A stretch of 64,000 bases of DNA from Aquimarina rhabdastrellae (GCA_947387485.1 CANDNT010000007.1:62001-126000); one strand, 5' to 3'; shown: positions 8,089 through 17,620, numbered from the stretch's first letter. Program-made: numbers and translations. Notes: generated from the sequence alone by a model not told the origin.

Positions 8089-10872
8089 ATGAAAAAACTA
8101 TTTACATTTATTGCTTTGTTTTCTTTTGCAATAAACTTTGCTCAGGACACCGGTTCGATAAGCGGTAAACTTCTTGACAAAGAATCTAATAATCAACCAT
8201 TACCTTTCGCAAATATTATACTTAAAGGTACTACTCAAGGTACTACTACTGATTTTGACGGATTATATACTATCAATAACGTACCTGTAGGTACTTATAC
8301 ATTAGAATTCAGTTTTACTGGATATGAAACTGTTCAAGTTCCTAATGTTGTGGTTGAACCCAATAAAGTAACTGTAATTGACTCTGCACTAGGTGCAACT
8401 GCAGCAGTACTTGATGATGTTGTAATTAAAGTACAGACAAGTAGAGAACGTGAAACAGCTTTATTATTAGAACAAAAAAATGCTGTTGTAATTAAACAAG
8501 CTATTGGTGCACAAGAATTAGCTCGTAAAGGAGTAAGTGATGCTGCTGGCGCAGTAGCAAAAATCTCTGGTATTTCTAAACAACAAGGAGGAAGTAATGT
8601 ATATGTAAGAGGATTAGGTGATCGCTATCTTAATACAACATTTAACGGTTTACCTTTACCTTCTAACGATATTGAAAAGAAAAATATTGACCTAAATCTT
8701 TTTAACTCAGATATCATCAAAAACGTAGGTGTAAGTAAAACTTATGCTGCTAATTTTTATGGCGACTTTGCCGCTGGTAATGTTGATATTCTTTCTAAAG
8801 AACACAAAGGTGATTTCTTTATTAATGCTGATATAGGTTCTAGTATTAATACAAATTCTGTAAACGAAGACTTCTTTAAAAGTGAAGGAACTGGTTTCTT
8901 TGGTTTCTACAATCGCTATCAAAATAATCCTTATGCCGTTATCTTATCTCATGGTGTTGATGCTGAAGCGACAGATGGAACTATAGGGCTTAACGGAAGT
9001 ATTTCTGGAGGAAAATCTTGGAACATCGGAGAGGAATCTAGAATAAGCCTTCTTGCTACTGCTTCTTTTAGCAACTCATATGAATACCGAGAAGGTACCG
9101 CTGTAGATTTTACAACGGTAACTAAAAAACGTTTTCCTAATGTAGAAGAGTTTGAATATAGCAGAAATACTACGGCGTTACTTTCGTTAGGATATAAAAT
9201 CAATAGCAATCATAAAGTAAAGTTTAACTCTTTATTTATCAATGATGCTACAGATGAGGTTGGATATTATGGTATTAATGGTGAAGGTTCTAACCGTGAC
9301 GCCATCTTAGATACGGATAGAGGTTTTTATCAATCAAATGTACAATTTGATCAAGATATGATTTATGTAAACCAGTTAACTGGTACGAGTACATTAACAG
9401 AAAAATTAAAACTAGACTGGGGAATTGGATATAACAAAGTATTATCAAGACAACCAGATCGTAAACGTATTAGTGTCGAGCGTTATGATCTTGAACTTGA
9501 TAATGATCCTACTACAAATGGTTTTTTCTTTAATAATATCGTTTTTGATAATCAACGTTATTTCCAAGATATCACCGATGATGAGATCAATGCTCGTATC
9601 AACTTAAACTACGAAGCTTCAGAACAATTATCTTTCAATTTTGGGTACAACGGAAGACAAAAAGAGCGTGATTTCGAAAACATTCGCTACGGATATGATT
9701 TTATCGAACCTAATACGCCTGTTGGTGATGTAAGAGATCTTAATGGTTTGTTTACTCAAGAAAATATCGGAACTGTATTTAATACTTTTGTTTTTAGAGG
9801 TCTAGATCCTATCAACGGATTAGGAAACGTTAATCTTCCTGGACGTCCAGAAAATACGTATAACGGAAAACTTAATGTACACGCAGCTTATGCTAGTGCC
9901 ATCTATAAACATGGAGAAAAGTGGTCATTTGTACCTGGATTACGTGTAGAATTATTTGATCAAGAAATTTTTTATAATGTAATCAACTTACCGGCTACAG
10001 ATCCTAAATTTAGAACAGCAGATGAGGTGTTTTTCTTGCCTAGTTTAAACATTAAATACGCATTACAAGAAAATCAAAATTTACGTTTCTCTATAAGTAG
10101 AACAGTTTCTAATCCTGAGTTTAAAGAGGTAGCTCCATTTGTTTATGAAGATGTAACAAAAAGAGTTGGAGGTAATCCAGACTTATTAGATGATCCTTCT
10201 TTTTCTAGCATTATCAATTTAGATCTTAAATACGAATGGTTTATTTCAAAAGGAGAATTACTTTCTTTTGGAGCTTTTGCTAAACAAATTAACGATCCTA
10301 TTAACCTTGTTGTTGCTAATGATGCTACAGGAACACAACGTTTCTTTAGAACTGGTGATAAAGCTGAAGTTTTAGGTTTTGAATTAGAAATAAGAAAAGC
10401 TTTATTACAAGACGAAGACGAGAAGAATATTCTATCTGCTGGATTCAACACAACATATACTTATACTAAGCAAGATTTAAAAAGTACTCAAGGAACGTTC
10501 AGTACTACATTTGATCGTGATGAAGATGAGCTGCAAGGTGCTTCTCCTTGGTTAATTAATGCTGATATTAACTATAGTCCAACTTTTGGAAACTATAAAC
10601 CTATTGCCAACCTAGTATTCTCTTATTTCTCAGATCGTATAGATGCATTAGGTTCTGGTCAATTAGGTAATATCATAGAAAAAGGAGTTCCTACTTTAGA
10701 TTTCATCTGGAAAAACAGCATTGGAAAACATCTAGAGATCAATACGAGCATAAAGAATATTTTAGATCCATCTATAGAATATGTAAGAGAAGGTACTCCA
10801 CAAGGAGATATAATCACTTCTACTTACAAAAGAGGGATCAATATCGGTTTACAAATGAAATACAAATTTTAA
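8089..10872 (+). CDS. TonB-dependent outer-membrane receptor
   Basis: The 927-residue receptor has a signal peptide (cleavage near NFAQ, residue 19), then a CarboxypepD_reg-like beta-sandwich (about 22-105; GSISGKLLD, ANIILKGTTQGTTTDFDG). The plug domain follows (about 135-240, with VYVRGLGDRY) and a long beta-barrel ends in aromatic residue Phe927 (QMKYKF). It imports a large or scarce substrate across the outer membrane using TonB energy. No SusD follows; instead a beta-helix lipoprotein starts 41 bases downstream. The divergent PhoB/PhoR-like pair probably controls it. The substrate is unknown. Confidence 0.92.
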   Translation: MKKLFTFIALFSFAINFAQDTGSISGKLLDKESNNQPLPFANIILKGTTQGTTTDFDGLYTINNVPVGTYTLEFSFTGYETVQVPNVVVEPNKVTVIDSALGATAAVLDDVVIKVQTSRERETALLLEQKNAVVIKQAIGAQELARKGVSDAAGAVAKISGISKQQGGSNVYVRGLGDRYLNTTFNGLPLPSNDIEKKNIDLNLFNSDIIKNVGVSKTYAANFYGDFAAGNVDILSKEHKGDFFINADIGSSINTNSVNEDFFKSEGTGFFGFYNRYQNNPYAVILSHGVDAEATDGTIGLNGSISGGKSWNIGEESRISLLATASFSNSYEYREGTAVDFTTVTKKRFPNVEEFEYSRNTTALLSLGYKINSNHKVKFNSLFINDATDEVGYYGINGEGSNRDAILDTDRGFYQSNVQFDQDMIYVNQLTGTSTLTEKLKLDWGIGYNKVLSRQPDRKRISVERYDLELDNDPTTNGFFFNNIVFDNQRYFQDITDDEINARINLNYEASEQLSFNFGYNGRQKERDFENIRYGYDFIEPNTPVGDVRDLNGLFTQENIGTVFNTFVFRGLDPINGLGNVNLPGRPENTYNGKLNVHAAYASAIYKHGEKWSFVPGLRVELFDQEIFYNVINLPATDPKFRTADEVFFLPSLNIKYALQENQNLRFSISRTVSNPEFKEVAPFVYEDVTKRVGGNPDLLDDPSFSSIINLDLKYEWFISKGELLSFGAFAKQINDPINLVVANDATGTQRFFRTGDKAEVLGFELEIRKALLQDEDEKNILSAGFNTTYTYTKQDLKSTQGTFSTTFDRDEDELQGASPWLINADINYSPTFGNYKPIANLVFSYFSDRIDALGSGQLGNIIEKGVPTLDFIWKNSIGKHLEINTSIKNILDPSIEYVREGTPQGDIITSTYKRGINIGLQMKYKF

Positions 10873-10913
10873 TACTACTAAATCAAAAAAGCAATTAAAT
10901 CAACACAATTATT

Positions 10914-12086
10914 ATGAAAACTAGTAAATTTCTCTTAAGTCTTTTAACAGCAGCTACTTTATTTATCGGGTGTTCAGATGACGACACTGCAGATGTAGTA
11001 ATCAATCAAGGTGGTGGCGATGACCCTAACCCATCAGATAATGTTATTGGAGGTACTTTATCTCAAGATTTAACATTAGATGCAAATGAAGAATATACCT
11101 TAACAGAAGCACTTCTTGTTCCTTCTGGTAGAACCTTAACTATCAACCCAGGGGTTGTAGTAAAAGCTGCTTCTGGTGCAGATGTATATATTGCTGTACA
11201 ACAAGGTGGAAAAATAATGGCCGAAGGTACTTCTAGCAATCCTATCGTGTTTACTTCTTCTGCGTCAACTCCTAATCCTGGAGACTGGGGAGGTCTTATC
11301 ATTTTAGGAAAAGCTCCTATTAATTCTGTAACAGGTGGTGATGCAACTTCTACTTCAGAAATCGGTGGTTTACCTTATGGTGGAAGCATTACTAACGATA
11401 ACTCTGGTACTTTAAAATATGTACGTGTAGAGTATTCTGGAGGTAGTGCAGATGCTTCTTCAGAAAATAATGGATTCTCTTTCTATGGTGTAGGAAACGG
11501 AACTACTATTGAGTATATCCAAGCATTTGAAGGTAAAGATGATGGTGTAGAGTTCTTTGGTGGAACTGTTAACGCTAGCTATATCTCTGTTGTTGGTGCT
11601 CAAGATGATTCTGTAGATTGGACAGAAGGATATACTGGTACATTAACAAATGTATATATCGAGCATAGTGCTTCTCATGATAAAGGTATCGAAGGTGACG
11701 GATTTAATACAGATATAGGAAACAACTCTAATCCTGTTTTTTGGTCTGCGCCAACAGTAAACAATATTACTATCTTAGGTAGAGGTTCTACAAATGATAA
11801 CGAAGCTATTCGCTTAAGAGCTGGTACTAGAGCTATGTTTAGTAATGTAGAATTAATCGGATTTAAAGAAGCTTATGATCTTGATGGTGACTCTGGAAAC
11901 AGCCCTACAGGTCAAGGAGTTCTTGATAATGAAACTGCAGTAGACGGAATCTTATTTACTGATATCACAACTAAGCTTAAAAATGATACAGGAGCTTCAT
12001 TTACAGAAGCTGATTTCTTCTCAAACGAAGGAACTGCTCAAGGAGCTAACTATGACAACTGGAGTTCTGGATGGACTCGTAACTAG
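10914..12086 (+). CDS. Beta-helix surface lipoprotein
   Basis: The 390-residue protein starts with a lipoprotein signal ending FIGCSDDD (lipobox Cys20), followed by a Gly/Asp-rich linker. The acidic residues right after the cysteine fit a surface-export signal of Bacteroidetes. The rest is a repetitive Gly/Asn/Thr-rich sequence of right-handed beta-helix type (TLTINPGVVVKA, GGIIL-like and DDGVEFFGG blocks). Related proteins are often mislabelled multidrug transporter. It follows the TonB receptor by 41 bases and is followed by a strong terminator, so the two form a transcription unit. It probably acts with the receptor at the cell surface. Confidence 0.75.
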   Translation: MKTSKFLLSLLTAATLFIGCSDDDTADVVINQGGGDDPNPSDNVIGGTLSQDLTLDANEEYTLTEALLVPSGRTLTINPGVVVKAASGADVYIAVQQGGKIMAEGTSSNPIVFTSSASTPNPGDWGGLIILGKAPINSVTGGDATSTSEIGGLPYGGSITNDNSGTLKYVRVEYSGGSADASSENNGFSFYGVGNGTTIEYIQAFEGKDDGVEFFGGTVNASYISVVGAQDDSVDWTEGYTGTLTNVYIEHSASHDKGIEGDGFNTDIGNNSNPVFWSAPTVNNITILGRGSTNDNEAIRLRAGTRAMFSNVELIGFKEAYDLDGDSGNSPTGQGVLDNETAVDGILFTDITTKLKNDTGASFTEADFFSNEGTAQGANYDNWSSGWTRN

Positions 12087-12120
12087 TCGATTTTAAACCA
12101 CATACAACACATACAACAAG

Positions 12121-12150
12121 AAAAACCGTCAAATTTGACGGTTTTTTTTT
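12121..12150. terminator. Strong Rho-independent terminator
   Basis: A perfect 13-bp inverted repeat (12121-12133 with 12134-12146, core ACCGTCAAATTTGACGGT) is followed by an uninterrupted T run. It ends the receptor-lipoprotein unit. Confidence 0.85.
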
Positions 12151-12200
12151 ATTTAACATTTAAATTAATGTTGTACCTTTATAGTCCCAAAGCTATTTGT

Positions 12201-12530
12201 ATGAAAAAATTTTACCCTACTATCTTAACATTATTGCTCTGTTGCTTTCTGTCATTTCAGGATGCTCATAGCCAGTCCATCAATAATTCTGATCAGACTA
12301 TTGAAGGGCTATCGATCTATCCAAATCCTACTACATCCAATAAAATTTATATCAATTCGACTAGAGCTTTAACTAAGCAAGTCGAAATATATAACGTATT
12401 AGGAAAAAGAATATTGTTTAAAGTGATAACTTCTAAGGAGCTTGACATTTCAACCTTAAAGTCAGGTGTTTATATAATTAAAATCAAAGAAAAAGACCAA
12501 ACAGCAACCAGAAAACTAGTGGTACACTAG
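12201..12530 (+). CDS. Minimal T9SS type A sorting-domain protein
   Basis: ATG at 12201 gives 109 residues: a signal peptide (MKKFYPTILTLLLCCFLSF, cleavage near HSQ, residue 25), about 12 linker residues, then a complete type A T9SS C-terminal domain (GLSIYPNPT, VEIYNVLGKRI, LDISTLKSGVYIIKI, TRKLVVH). There is almost nothing between signal and sorting domain, so no passenger is exported. An upstream non-ATG start would add 22 residues ahead of the signal and is unlikely. It may be a remnant of a larger protein or a genuine small surface peptide. It lies between the receptor cluster and another T9SS protein. Confidence 0.75.
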   Translation: MKKFYPTILTLLLCCFLSFQDAHSQSINNSDQTIEGLSIYPNPTTSNKIYINSTRALTKQVEIYNVLGKRILFKVITSKELDISTLKSGVYIIKIKEKDQTATRKLVVH

Positions 12531-12535
12531 TTTTC
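12511..12535 (+). terminator. Hairpin overlapping the stop codon
   Basis: An 11-bp inverted repeat (gaaaactagtg / cactagttttc, loop gta) spans the last codons and stop of the small T9SS gene. The T-rich 3' arm suggests a terminator, though no long T run follows. Confidence 0.5.
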
Positions 12536-12634
12536 TCATGTTATGTTTAGGTTAAATCCCTTTCTATAAATTCATATTTTGTGTTTTATAACTAGGTTTC
12601 ATTATTTTAGCACCTAGAATAAAAACACATTAGT

Positions 12635-14368
12635 ATGAAAAAAATTACTCTCTTATTATTTTTATTGATCTCGTCTATTTCTTTTGGACAGGTGATCATT
12701 ACAGAACTTGCCGATCCTAATAATAGCGCAACTGCTGCAAACACAAGATATGTTGAAATCTACAATATTAGCGGTGGAGATGTTGACTTAACTGGATGGG
12801 AATTAAGAAGATGGACTAACGGTAATGCTGCTACTACTAGCCAAGTTGATTTAACTCCACTTGGAACTTTATCTGCTGGTGGTTTTGCTGTAATTGCAGC
12901 TAATGCTGCTGCTTTTCAAACTGCTTATGGTGTTGCTGCAGACCTAGAAGGTGGTACTGCTGGTCCTGTTGATAGTAATGGTGATGATCAAATTGGTCTT
13001 TTTAACAACAGTGATACTTTAGTAGATATTTTTGGAGTTCCTGGAGAAGATGGTTCAGGTACTTGCCACGAATTTGAAGACGGTAGAGCTGAACGTAAAG
13101 CTACTGTAACTGCTGCTAATACTACTTGGGATGAATCAGAATGGAATGTATGGGCTGATGATACTGTAAGTGGATGTACTAGTCATACAAATGCTGCTCA
13201 AGATGCTCCTGGTAATTTTGATCCAGGTGCTTGGATTGGTGCTTCTGCTGACCCTTCATTAAATGCTAGCGTTTCTGCTTCAACTTTTGCTCCTGGTACA
13301 ACTTCTGTTGCTGTATCATTTTCAACTAACAATTTTGATTTAACTGGTGATAATGTGGTAGAATATATTGTAAACGGAGGAACTCCTGCTACAACAACAT
13401 CTAGCCCTATCAACGTTACTGTTACAGATGGTGAATCATATACTGTAACTTTAGAATTAAAAAATGCAGGTGGTGCTTTATCTCCTGAAGTAAAAGAAAC
13501 AGTTAACTTTTCTGTTGCATCAATCACAAATGTTGCTAACATTGGTGCTTTAAGAGCTGGTACAGAAGGAGACTATTATATGCTTACTGGTGAAGCATTA
13601 TTAACTTATGCTCAATCTTTTAGAAGTCAAAAATATATTCAAGATGCTACTGCTGCTATCTTAATTGATGACAATGACGGAATCATTACTACTTCTTATA
13701 ATGTAGGTGATGGGATCACTGGAATCAAAGGGCAATTAACTTCTTTTAATAGTCTTTTACAATTTGTACCTATCGAAGATCCAGGTGCTGCTTCTACAAC
13801 AGGTAATACTATTACTCCAGAAGAAGTTACTTTAGCAGATTTAGCTGCTAATCCTGTTAATTATGAATCTGAATTAATTTCTGTTATAGAAGTAACTGTT
13901 GATACATCTGTTAACACTGACTGGACAAATGGTGCTGAATATACATTAACTCAAAACTCTGATACATTTACTTTTAGAGCTTCTTTCTTTGATGTTGATT
14001 ATATCGGTACAGCTATCAATACAGATCCTCAAAATATTGTAGGTCTTGTTACAGGAAGAAATACTAATCTCTTCTTAACAGCTAGAAATGCTGCAGATAT
14101 TACAGATTTCTTAAGTACGGATAGCTTTACTCGTAACGGAAATGCAATCTATATGTTCCCTAACCCATCTAGCACTGGAGTACTTAACTTCACTACTGGT
14201 AATGAAAATGTTGACATTAAAGTTTTCAACATCTTAGGGAAACAAGTACTTGCTTCTACAGTAAATAACTCTTCTGTTAACACTGCTGATTTAGCTGCTG
14301 GTATTTACTTAGTTCAGTTCTCTCAAGAAGGAAAGAAAATTGCTACTAAAAAATTAGTGATTCGCTAG
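12635..14368 (+). CDS. Lamin-tail-domain protein with T9SS sorting domain
   Basis: The 577-residue secreted protein has a signal peptide (cleavage near SFGQ, residue 19) and then a lamin tail domain (about 20-150; VIITELADPNN, RYVEIYNISG, DLTGWELRRW). A Thr/Ala-rich linker and a second beta-rich module (about 300-480; YYMLTGEALL, QKYIQDATAAI, DGITGIKGQL) resembling DUF5689-type domains follow. It ends in a type A T9SS domain (MFPNPSSTG, VFNILGKQV, LAAGIYLVQF, KKLVIR). Lamin tail domains in bacteria often accompany surface nucleases or phosphatases, but no catalytic domain is seen here. It is probably anchored at the cell surface. Confidence 0.85.
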   Translation: MKKITLLLFLLISSISFGQVIITELADPNNSATAANTRYVEIYNISGGDVDLTGWELRRWTNGNAATTSQVDLTPLGTLSAGGFAVIAANAAAFQTAYGVAADLEGGTAGPVDSNGDDQIGLFNNSDTLVDIFGVPGEDGSGTCHEFEDGRAERKATVTAANTTWDESEWNVWADDTVSGCTSHTNAAQDAPGNFDPGAWIGASADPSLNASVSASTFAPGTTSVAVSFSTNNFDLTGDNVVEYIVNGGTPATTTSSPINVTVTDGESYTVTLELKNAGGALSPEVKETVNFSVASITNVANIGALRAGTEGDYYMLTGEALLTYAQSFRSQKYIQDATAAILIDDNDGIITTSYNVGDGITGIKGQLTSFNSLLQFVPIEDPGAASTTGNTITPEEVTLADLAANPVNYESELISVIEVTVDTSVNTDWTNGAEYTLTQNSDTFTFRASFFDVDYIGTAINTDPQNIVGLVTGRNTNLFLTARNAADITDFLSTDSFTRNGNAIYMFPNPSSTGVLNFTTGNENVDIKVFNILGKQVLASTVNNSSVNTADLAAGIYLVQFSQEGKKIATKKLVIR

Positions 14369-14393
14369 TTTCTTTAGTTCACGATAATTTCAA

Positions 14394-14428
14394 AACGTTC
14401 CTAATGCTACGTATTAGGAGCGTTTTTT
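14394..14428 (+). terminator. Rho-independent terminator
   Basis: A 12-bp stem with one G-U pair (14394-14405 with 14413-14424) is followed by seven T residues. It ends the lamin-tail gene. Confidence 0.8.
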
Positions 14429-14433
14429 TATTT

Positions 14434-14441
14434 TATCTTTG
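14434..14441 (+). promoter_or_regulatory. Bacteroidetes -7 promoter element
   Basis: TATCTTTG matches TAnnTTTG and lies 31 bases before the ATG of the acyl-protein synthetase gene, directly after the preceding terminator. No TTG is present at the usual -33 distance. Confidence 0.4.
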
Positions 14442-14471
14442 TTGGTCTATATATCAACAATACTCGACTTT

Positions 14472-15455
14472 ATGTTATCTGATGCTATATTTTCTATAAA
14501 AAACACTACCGATTTTAACGAAGTAGCACTACGTGTTTTTCGCCGACAATATACTCATAACCATACTTATCAGCGTTTTTGTAATTTATTAGGAAAATCA
14601 AAAACTGCTGTAAAACATTATACTGAAATCCCATTTTTACCAATCGAGTTTTTTAAAAAAGAACAATTACTAAGTTCTTCTAAACCGGTCCAGAAAATCT
14701 TTACTAGTAGTGGAACCACGGGTAGTATTACCAGCAAGCATTACATTACTGACTTAAATCTTTATGAAAAAAGCTTTAATACTGCTTTTAATTTATTCTA
14801 TGGAGATGTTTCTGAGTATGTAGTTTTAGCCTTGCTCCCAGCATATCTAGAACGAGAGGGTTCTTCTCTAGTCTATATGGCACAATCCTTAATAACACAG
14901 AGTAATCAACCCGAAAGCGGTTTTTATCTTCACAATCTTGAAGAATTAGCTTCTATCCTAAGAAAGCTTTCGCAGCAAAATCGTAAAGTTTTACTTATAG
15001 GTGTTTCTTTTGCTTTACTTGACTTAGTAGAAAACTATGAGGTGAATGTAAACAAAGAAACTACCATCATTATGGAGACGGGAGGTATGAAAGGTAGACG
15101 AAAAGAACTCACCCGTTATGAATTACATGAGATATTAAGTTCTGGCTTTAATACCCCAATGATTCATAGCGAATACGGCATGACCGAATTATTATCTCAA
15201 GGATACTCAAAAGGTAATGGTATTTTTTATTGCCCACCATGGATGAAAGTTCTCACTCGTGATCCAGAAGATCCTTTTACATTATTACCACATGCCAAAT
15301 CTGGTGGTGTAAATATCATTGATTTGGCCAACCTTAATTCCTGTGCTTTTATCGCCACTCAAGATTTAGGTAGAGTATATGCAGATAATAGTTTTGAAAT
15401 CATAGGGCGATTTGACCATAGTGATATTAGAGGATGTAACTTAATGGCGCTATAA
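14472..15455 (+). CDS. LuxE/PaaK-family acyl-protein synthetase
   Basis: Starting at ATG 14472, the protein has 327 residues and the adenylate-forming signature FTSSGTTGS (about 77-85), with the later block HSEYGMTELLSQGYS of the ANL superfamily. Length and layout match LuxE-like acyl-protein synthetases rather than full acyl-CoA ligases, so it likely activates a carboxylic acid as an adenylate and passes it to a thiol. No lux genes are present, so the light-production role does not apply. The upstream start at 14439 falls inside the promoter element and is unlikely. It is followed after one base by the transglutaminase-like gene. Confidence 0.8.
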   Translation: MLSDAIFSIKNTTDFNEVALRVFRRQYTHNHTYQRFCNLLGKSKTAVKHYTEIPFLPIEFFKKEQLLSSSKPVQKIFTSSGTTGSITSKHYITDLNLYEKSFNTAFNLFYGDVSEYVVLALLPAYLEREGSSLVYMAQSLITQSNQPESGFYLHNLEELASILRKLSQQNRKVLLIGVSFALLDLVENYEVNVNKETTIIMETGGMKGRRKELTRYELHEILSSGFNTPMIHSEYGMTELLSQGYSKGNGIFYCPPWMKVLTRDPEDPFTLLPHAKSGGVNIIDLANLNSCAFIATQDLGRVYADNSFEIIGRFDHSDIRGCNLMAL

Positions 15456-15456
15456 T

Positions 15457-16485
15457 ATGCAAGAAAAGAAAACTTCTAAGGTTATAGGTTGTTTTACTTT
15501 TTTGGTAGTACTTATCATTGCTTTTATTGCTTATGCAATGATTTCTATAATACTTCCTATTAAAGGTACTTACCTTTTTTCGTTTATCTTATTAGTTATA
15601 TCTTATAGCATTTATAAAATCACAAAGCATCAAACTAATTTCCTTCCGTTAAGTAGTATTGTTATTATCCTTTTACTTTTCTTTATTCCTAGACTCTCTT
15701 CTCCTACTATTACAAAACCTAAGGTTTCTAATGAAGAAGAACAGGTTTTTACCGAAAAAAAATATGAAAAAGGGGATTCAATTATTTTATATAGTCAAAC
15801 TCGAGAATGGGTAGATAATTATGGTAATGATTATAAAGGTACTTTTTCTGTAAGAGAAAAAGATTATATCAATTCTAAAATAGAATATCTTAATTATACC
15901 AAATCAACAATTATTAAAAGCTGGACTTCTTTATATGATCATCTCATAAAAAAAGATACCCCTCACCTAGATCTAATTATAGAACGTCTTTCACTTATAC
16001 AAAAAGAGCATAATCTTAATAAGTTAGATTTTGCCGAAATGGTAGTTACCTTTATTCAAGATATCCCTTATGCCTTAGTTTTTAGTGAGGAATGTCAAGC
16101 TCCAGAAAATTACGAACAAAACATCAGGAGTATATTAGAAGACTGTTCTGACTGTTGTATTGGTAATATTCCTTACGGGATTCAAAACCCTGTTGGATTT
16201 ATGGGAAATTTAAAAGGAGATTGCGATACGCGCACTGTTATTATTTACGCACTTTTAAGTCATTTTGGTTATGATGTAGCCATACTTAATAGTCAATACT
16301 ACAAACACTCTATATTAGGCTTAAATCTACCCGCTAGTGGTGATTATAAAATTCATCAAGGAAAACGCTATTACACTTGGGAAACCACAAACAAATACTA
16401 TACTCTAGGAACGCTTCCAGAGAGTTTTGATAATATTAATCATTGGGATATTGTACTCACTAATACTTCTTCTTATGCAAACTAA
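15457..16485 (+). CDS. Membrane protein with transglutaminase-like domain
   Basis: The 342-residue protein has three N-terminal membrane helices (about 9-33, 38-55, 65-82). An extracytoplasmic part follows whose motif KGDCDTRTVIIYAL puts a candidate catalytic Cys at 256, a His at 284 (YYKHSILG) and an acidic residue in TWETT near 309. This Cys-His-acid order is that of transglutaminase-like cysteine hydrolases. Further cysteines (CSDCC at 230-234) lie just before the active site. It overlaps the next membrane gene by 11 bases, and the three genes 14472-16993 form one operon. The substrate is unknown. Confidence 0.7.
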   Translation: MQEKKTSKVIGCFTFLVVLIIAFIAYAMISIILPIKGTYLFSFILLVISYSIYKITKHQTNFLPLSSIVIILLLFFIPRLSSPTITKPKVSNEEEQVFTEKKYEKGDSIILYSQTREWVDNYGNDYKGTFSVREKDYINSKIEYLNYTKSTIIKSWTSLYDHLIKKDTPHLDLIIERLSLIQKEHNLNKLDFAEMVVTFIQDIPYALVFSEECQAPENYEQNIRSILEDCSDCCIGNIPYGIQNPVGFMGNLKGDCDTRTVIIYALLSHFGYDVAILNSQYYKHSILGLNLPASGDYKIHQGKRYYTWETTNKYYTLGTLPESFDNINHWDIVLTNTSSYAN

Positions 16486-16993
16486 ACTAATTACTCTAGC
16501 CGTAATAGAGCTTACTCTAGCGATATTAATCTCTATTCTTATTTTTTATATCTCATACACTATCTTAAATCGTTTATTTTTTAAGAATACTTCATTAAGA
16601 GAAGGAAATACTGCTTTTACGATCTTTACTAGTGGTATTATTCTTTCTATTGGTATGATTTTAAGCGAAATCATTCCTTCTATTACAAATATCATTCGTC
16701 TATCGATGACTGGGCAACATCAAATCCATTTAGGCACATTAATTCAATACTCTGGTTTATATCTGTTTATAGGGTTTCTTTTTGCAGTTCTTATCAACAC
16801 TGCTGTTTTCTTTTTATTCTCTATTCTTACAAGGGGTATCAATGAATTTAAAGATATTCAACAAAATAATATTTCTACTGCAATTCTCGTTTCTTCTATT
16901 CTCATTTCCATTACATTAATCTCAAAAAACAGTATTAGTTTACTAATTAGTGCCTTGCTTCCGTATACCGAAAATGCTAACTTTTTATTATAA
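16475..16993 (+). CDS. DUF350-like inner-membrane protein
   Basis: ATG at 16475 overlaps the stop of the preceding gene by 11 bases and gives 172 residues with about four membrane helices. Two similar halves are visible (NTAFTIFTSGIILSIGMIL and NISTAILVSSILISITLI). This internal repeat of Asn/Ala-containing helices resembles DUF350 proteins. The function is unknown. Translational coupling to the transglutaminase-like gene suggests a joint membrane complex. Confidence 0.6.
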   Translation: MQTKLITLAVIELTLAILISILIFYISYTILNRLFFKNTSLREGNTAFTIFTSGIILSIGMILSEIIPSITNIIRLSMTGQHQIHLGTLIQYSGLYLFIGFLFAVLINTAVFFLFSILTRGINEFKDIQQNNISTAILVSSILISITLISKNSISLLISALLPYTENANFLL

Positions 16994-17068
16994 AATTGTA
17001 AAGTATTTGTAATGTGCTTTTTTAATTTACGACTGAATTGACACATAACAAATAAACAATAATTTATA

Positions 17069-17512
17069 ATGAAACGCTTGATTACCTTTATATTACTGGT
17101 ATTTACATTAACATTAAATGCCCAAAAAATTGATTATAATACTGATGATGGTTTTGTAGCTGAAGGATATGATGTAACAGAATATTTTAACAATAAAGCT
17201 GTAAAAGGAAAATCTAGTTTCACTTATACTCATGATAATGTTAAATATAAATTTGCGAATAAAGCAAACCTAGATAAATTTAAAAGTACCCCTGATAAAT
17301 TTATTCCAGAATACGGTGGATATTGTGCTTATGCAATTGCAAAAGGAAAGAAAGTTAGTATAGATCCTAAAACTTTTGAAATAAGAGATGGTAAATTATA
17401 TTTATTCTATAATTCTTGGGGAACTAATACGCTTAAAAAATGGTTAAAAGAAGGTGCAAATACCTTAAAGACCGAAGCAGATAAAAACTGGAAAAATTTA
17501 AAAACGAAATAA
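17069..17512 (+). CDS. Secreted YHS-domain protein
   Basis: The 147-residue protein has a signal peptide (cleavage near NAQ, residue 19) and a YHS-type domain: AEGYDVTEYF, FTYTHDNVKYKFANKANLDKF, and PEYGGYCAYAIAKGK. YHS domains are small, often metal-associated modules. This exported single-domain type is frequent in Bacteroidetes and its role is unknown. It stands alone, followed by a bidirectional hairpin shared with tyrS. Confidence 0.85.
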   Translation: MKRLITFILLVFTLTLNAQKIDYNTDDGFVAEGYDVTEYFNNKAVKGKSSFTYTHDNVKYKFANKANLDKFKSTPDKFIPEYGGYCAYAIAKGKKVSIDPKTFEIRDGKLYLFYNSWGTNTLKKWLKEGANTLKTEADKNWKNLKTK

Positions 17513-17580
17513 AAAATTATACAGAGAGTAACTGTATAAACACAATAAAGTTTTTTTTCAATAATTGATTGGTTAGTTGT

Positions 17581-17620
17581 AAAGCCTGCTAAGTATAGTA
17601 CTTAAGCAGGCTTTATATTT
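17581..17620. terminator. Bidirectional terminator
   Basis: aaagcctgct (17581-17590) pairs with agcaggcttt (17604-17613), extended inward by aagta/tactt. T-rich sequence flanks it on both sides, so it can serve both the YHS gene and tyrS. Confidence 0.8.

Noticed and set aside
10914-12086. Multidrug transporter
   Set aside because: Databases often give this name to such lipoproteins, but the sequence has no membrane helices beyond the signal and looks like a beta-helix.
14472-15455. Bioluminescence (lux) operon
   Set aside because: The LuxE-like enzyme stands without luxA, luxB, luxC or luxD; its partners are membrane proteins of other families.
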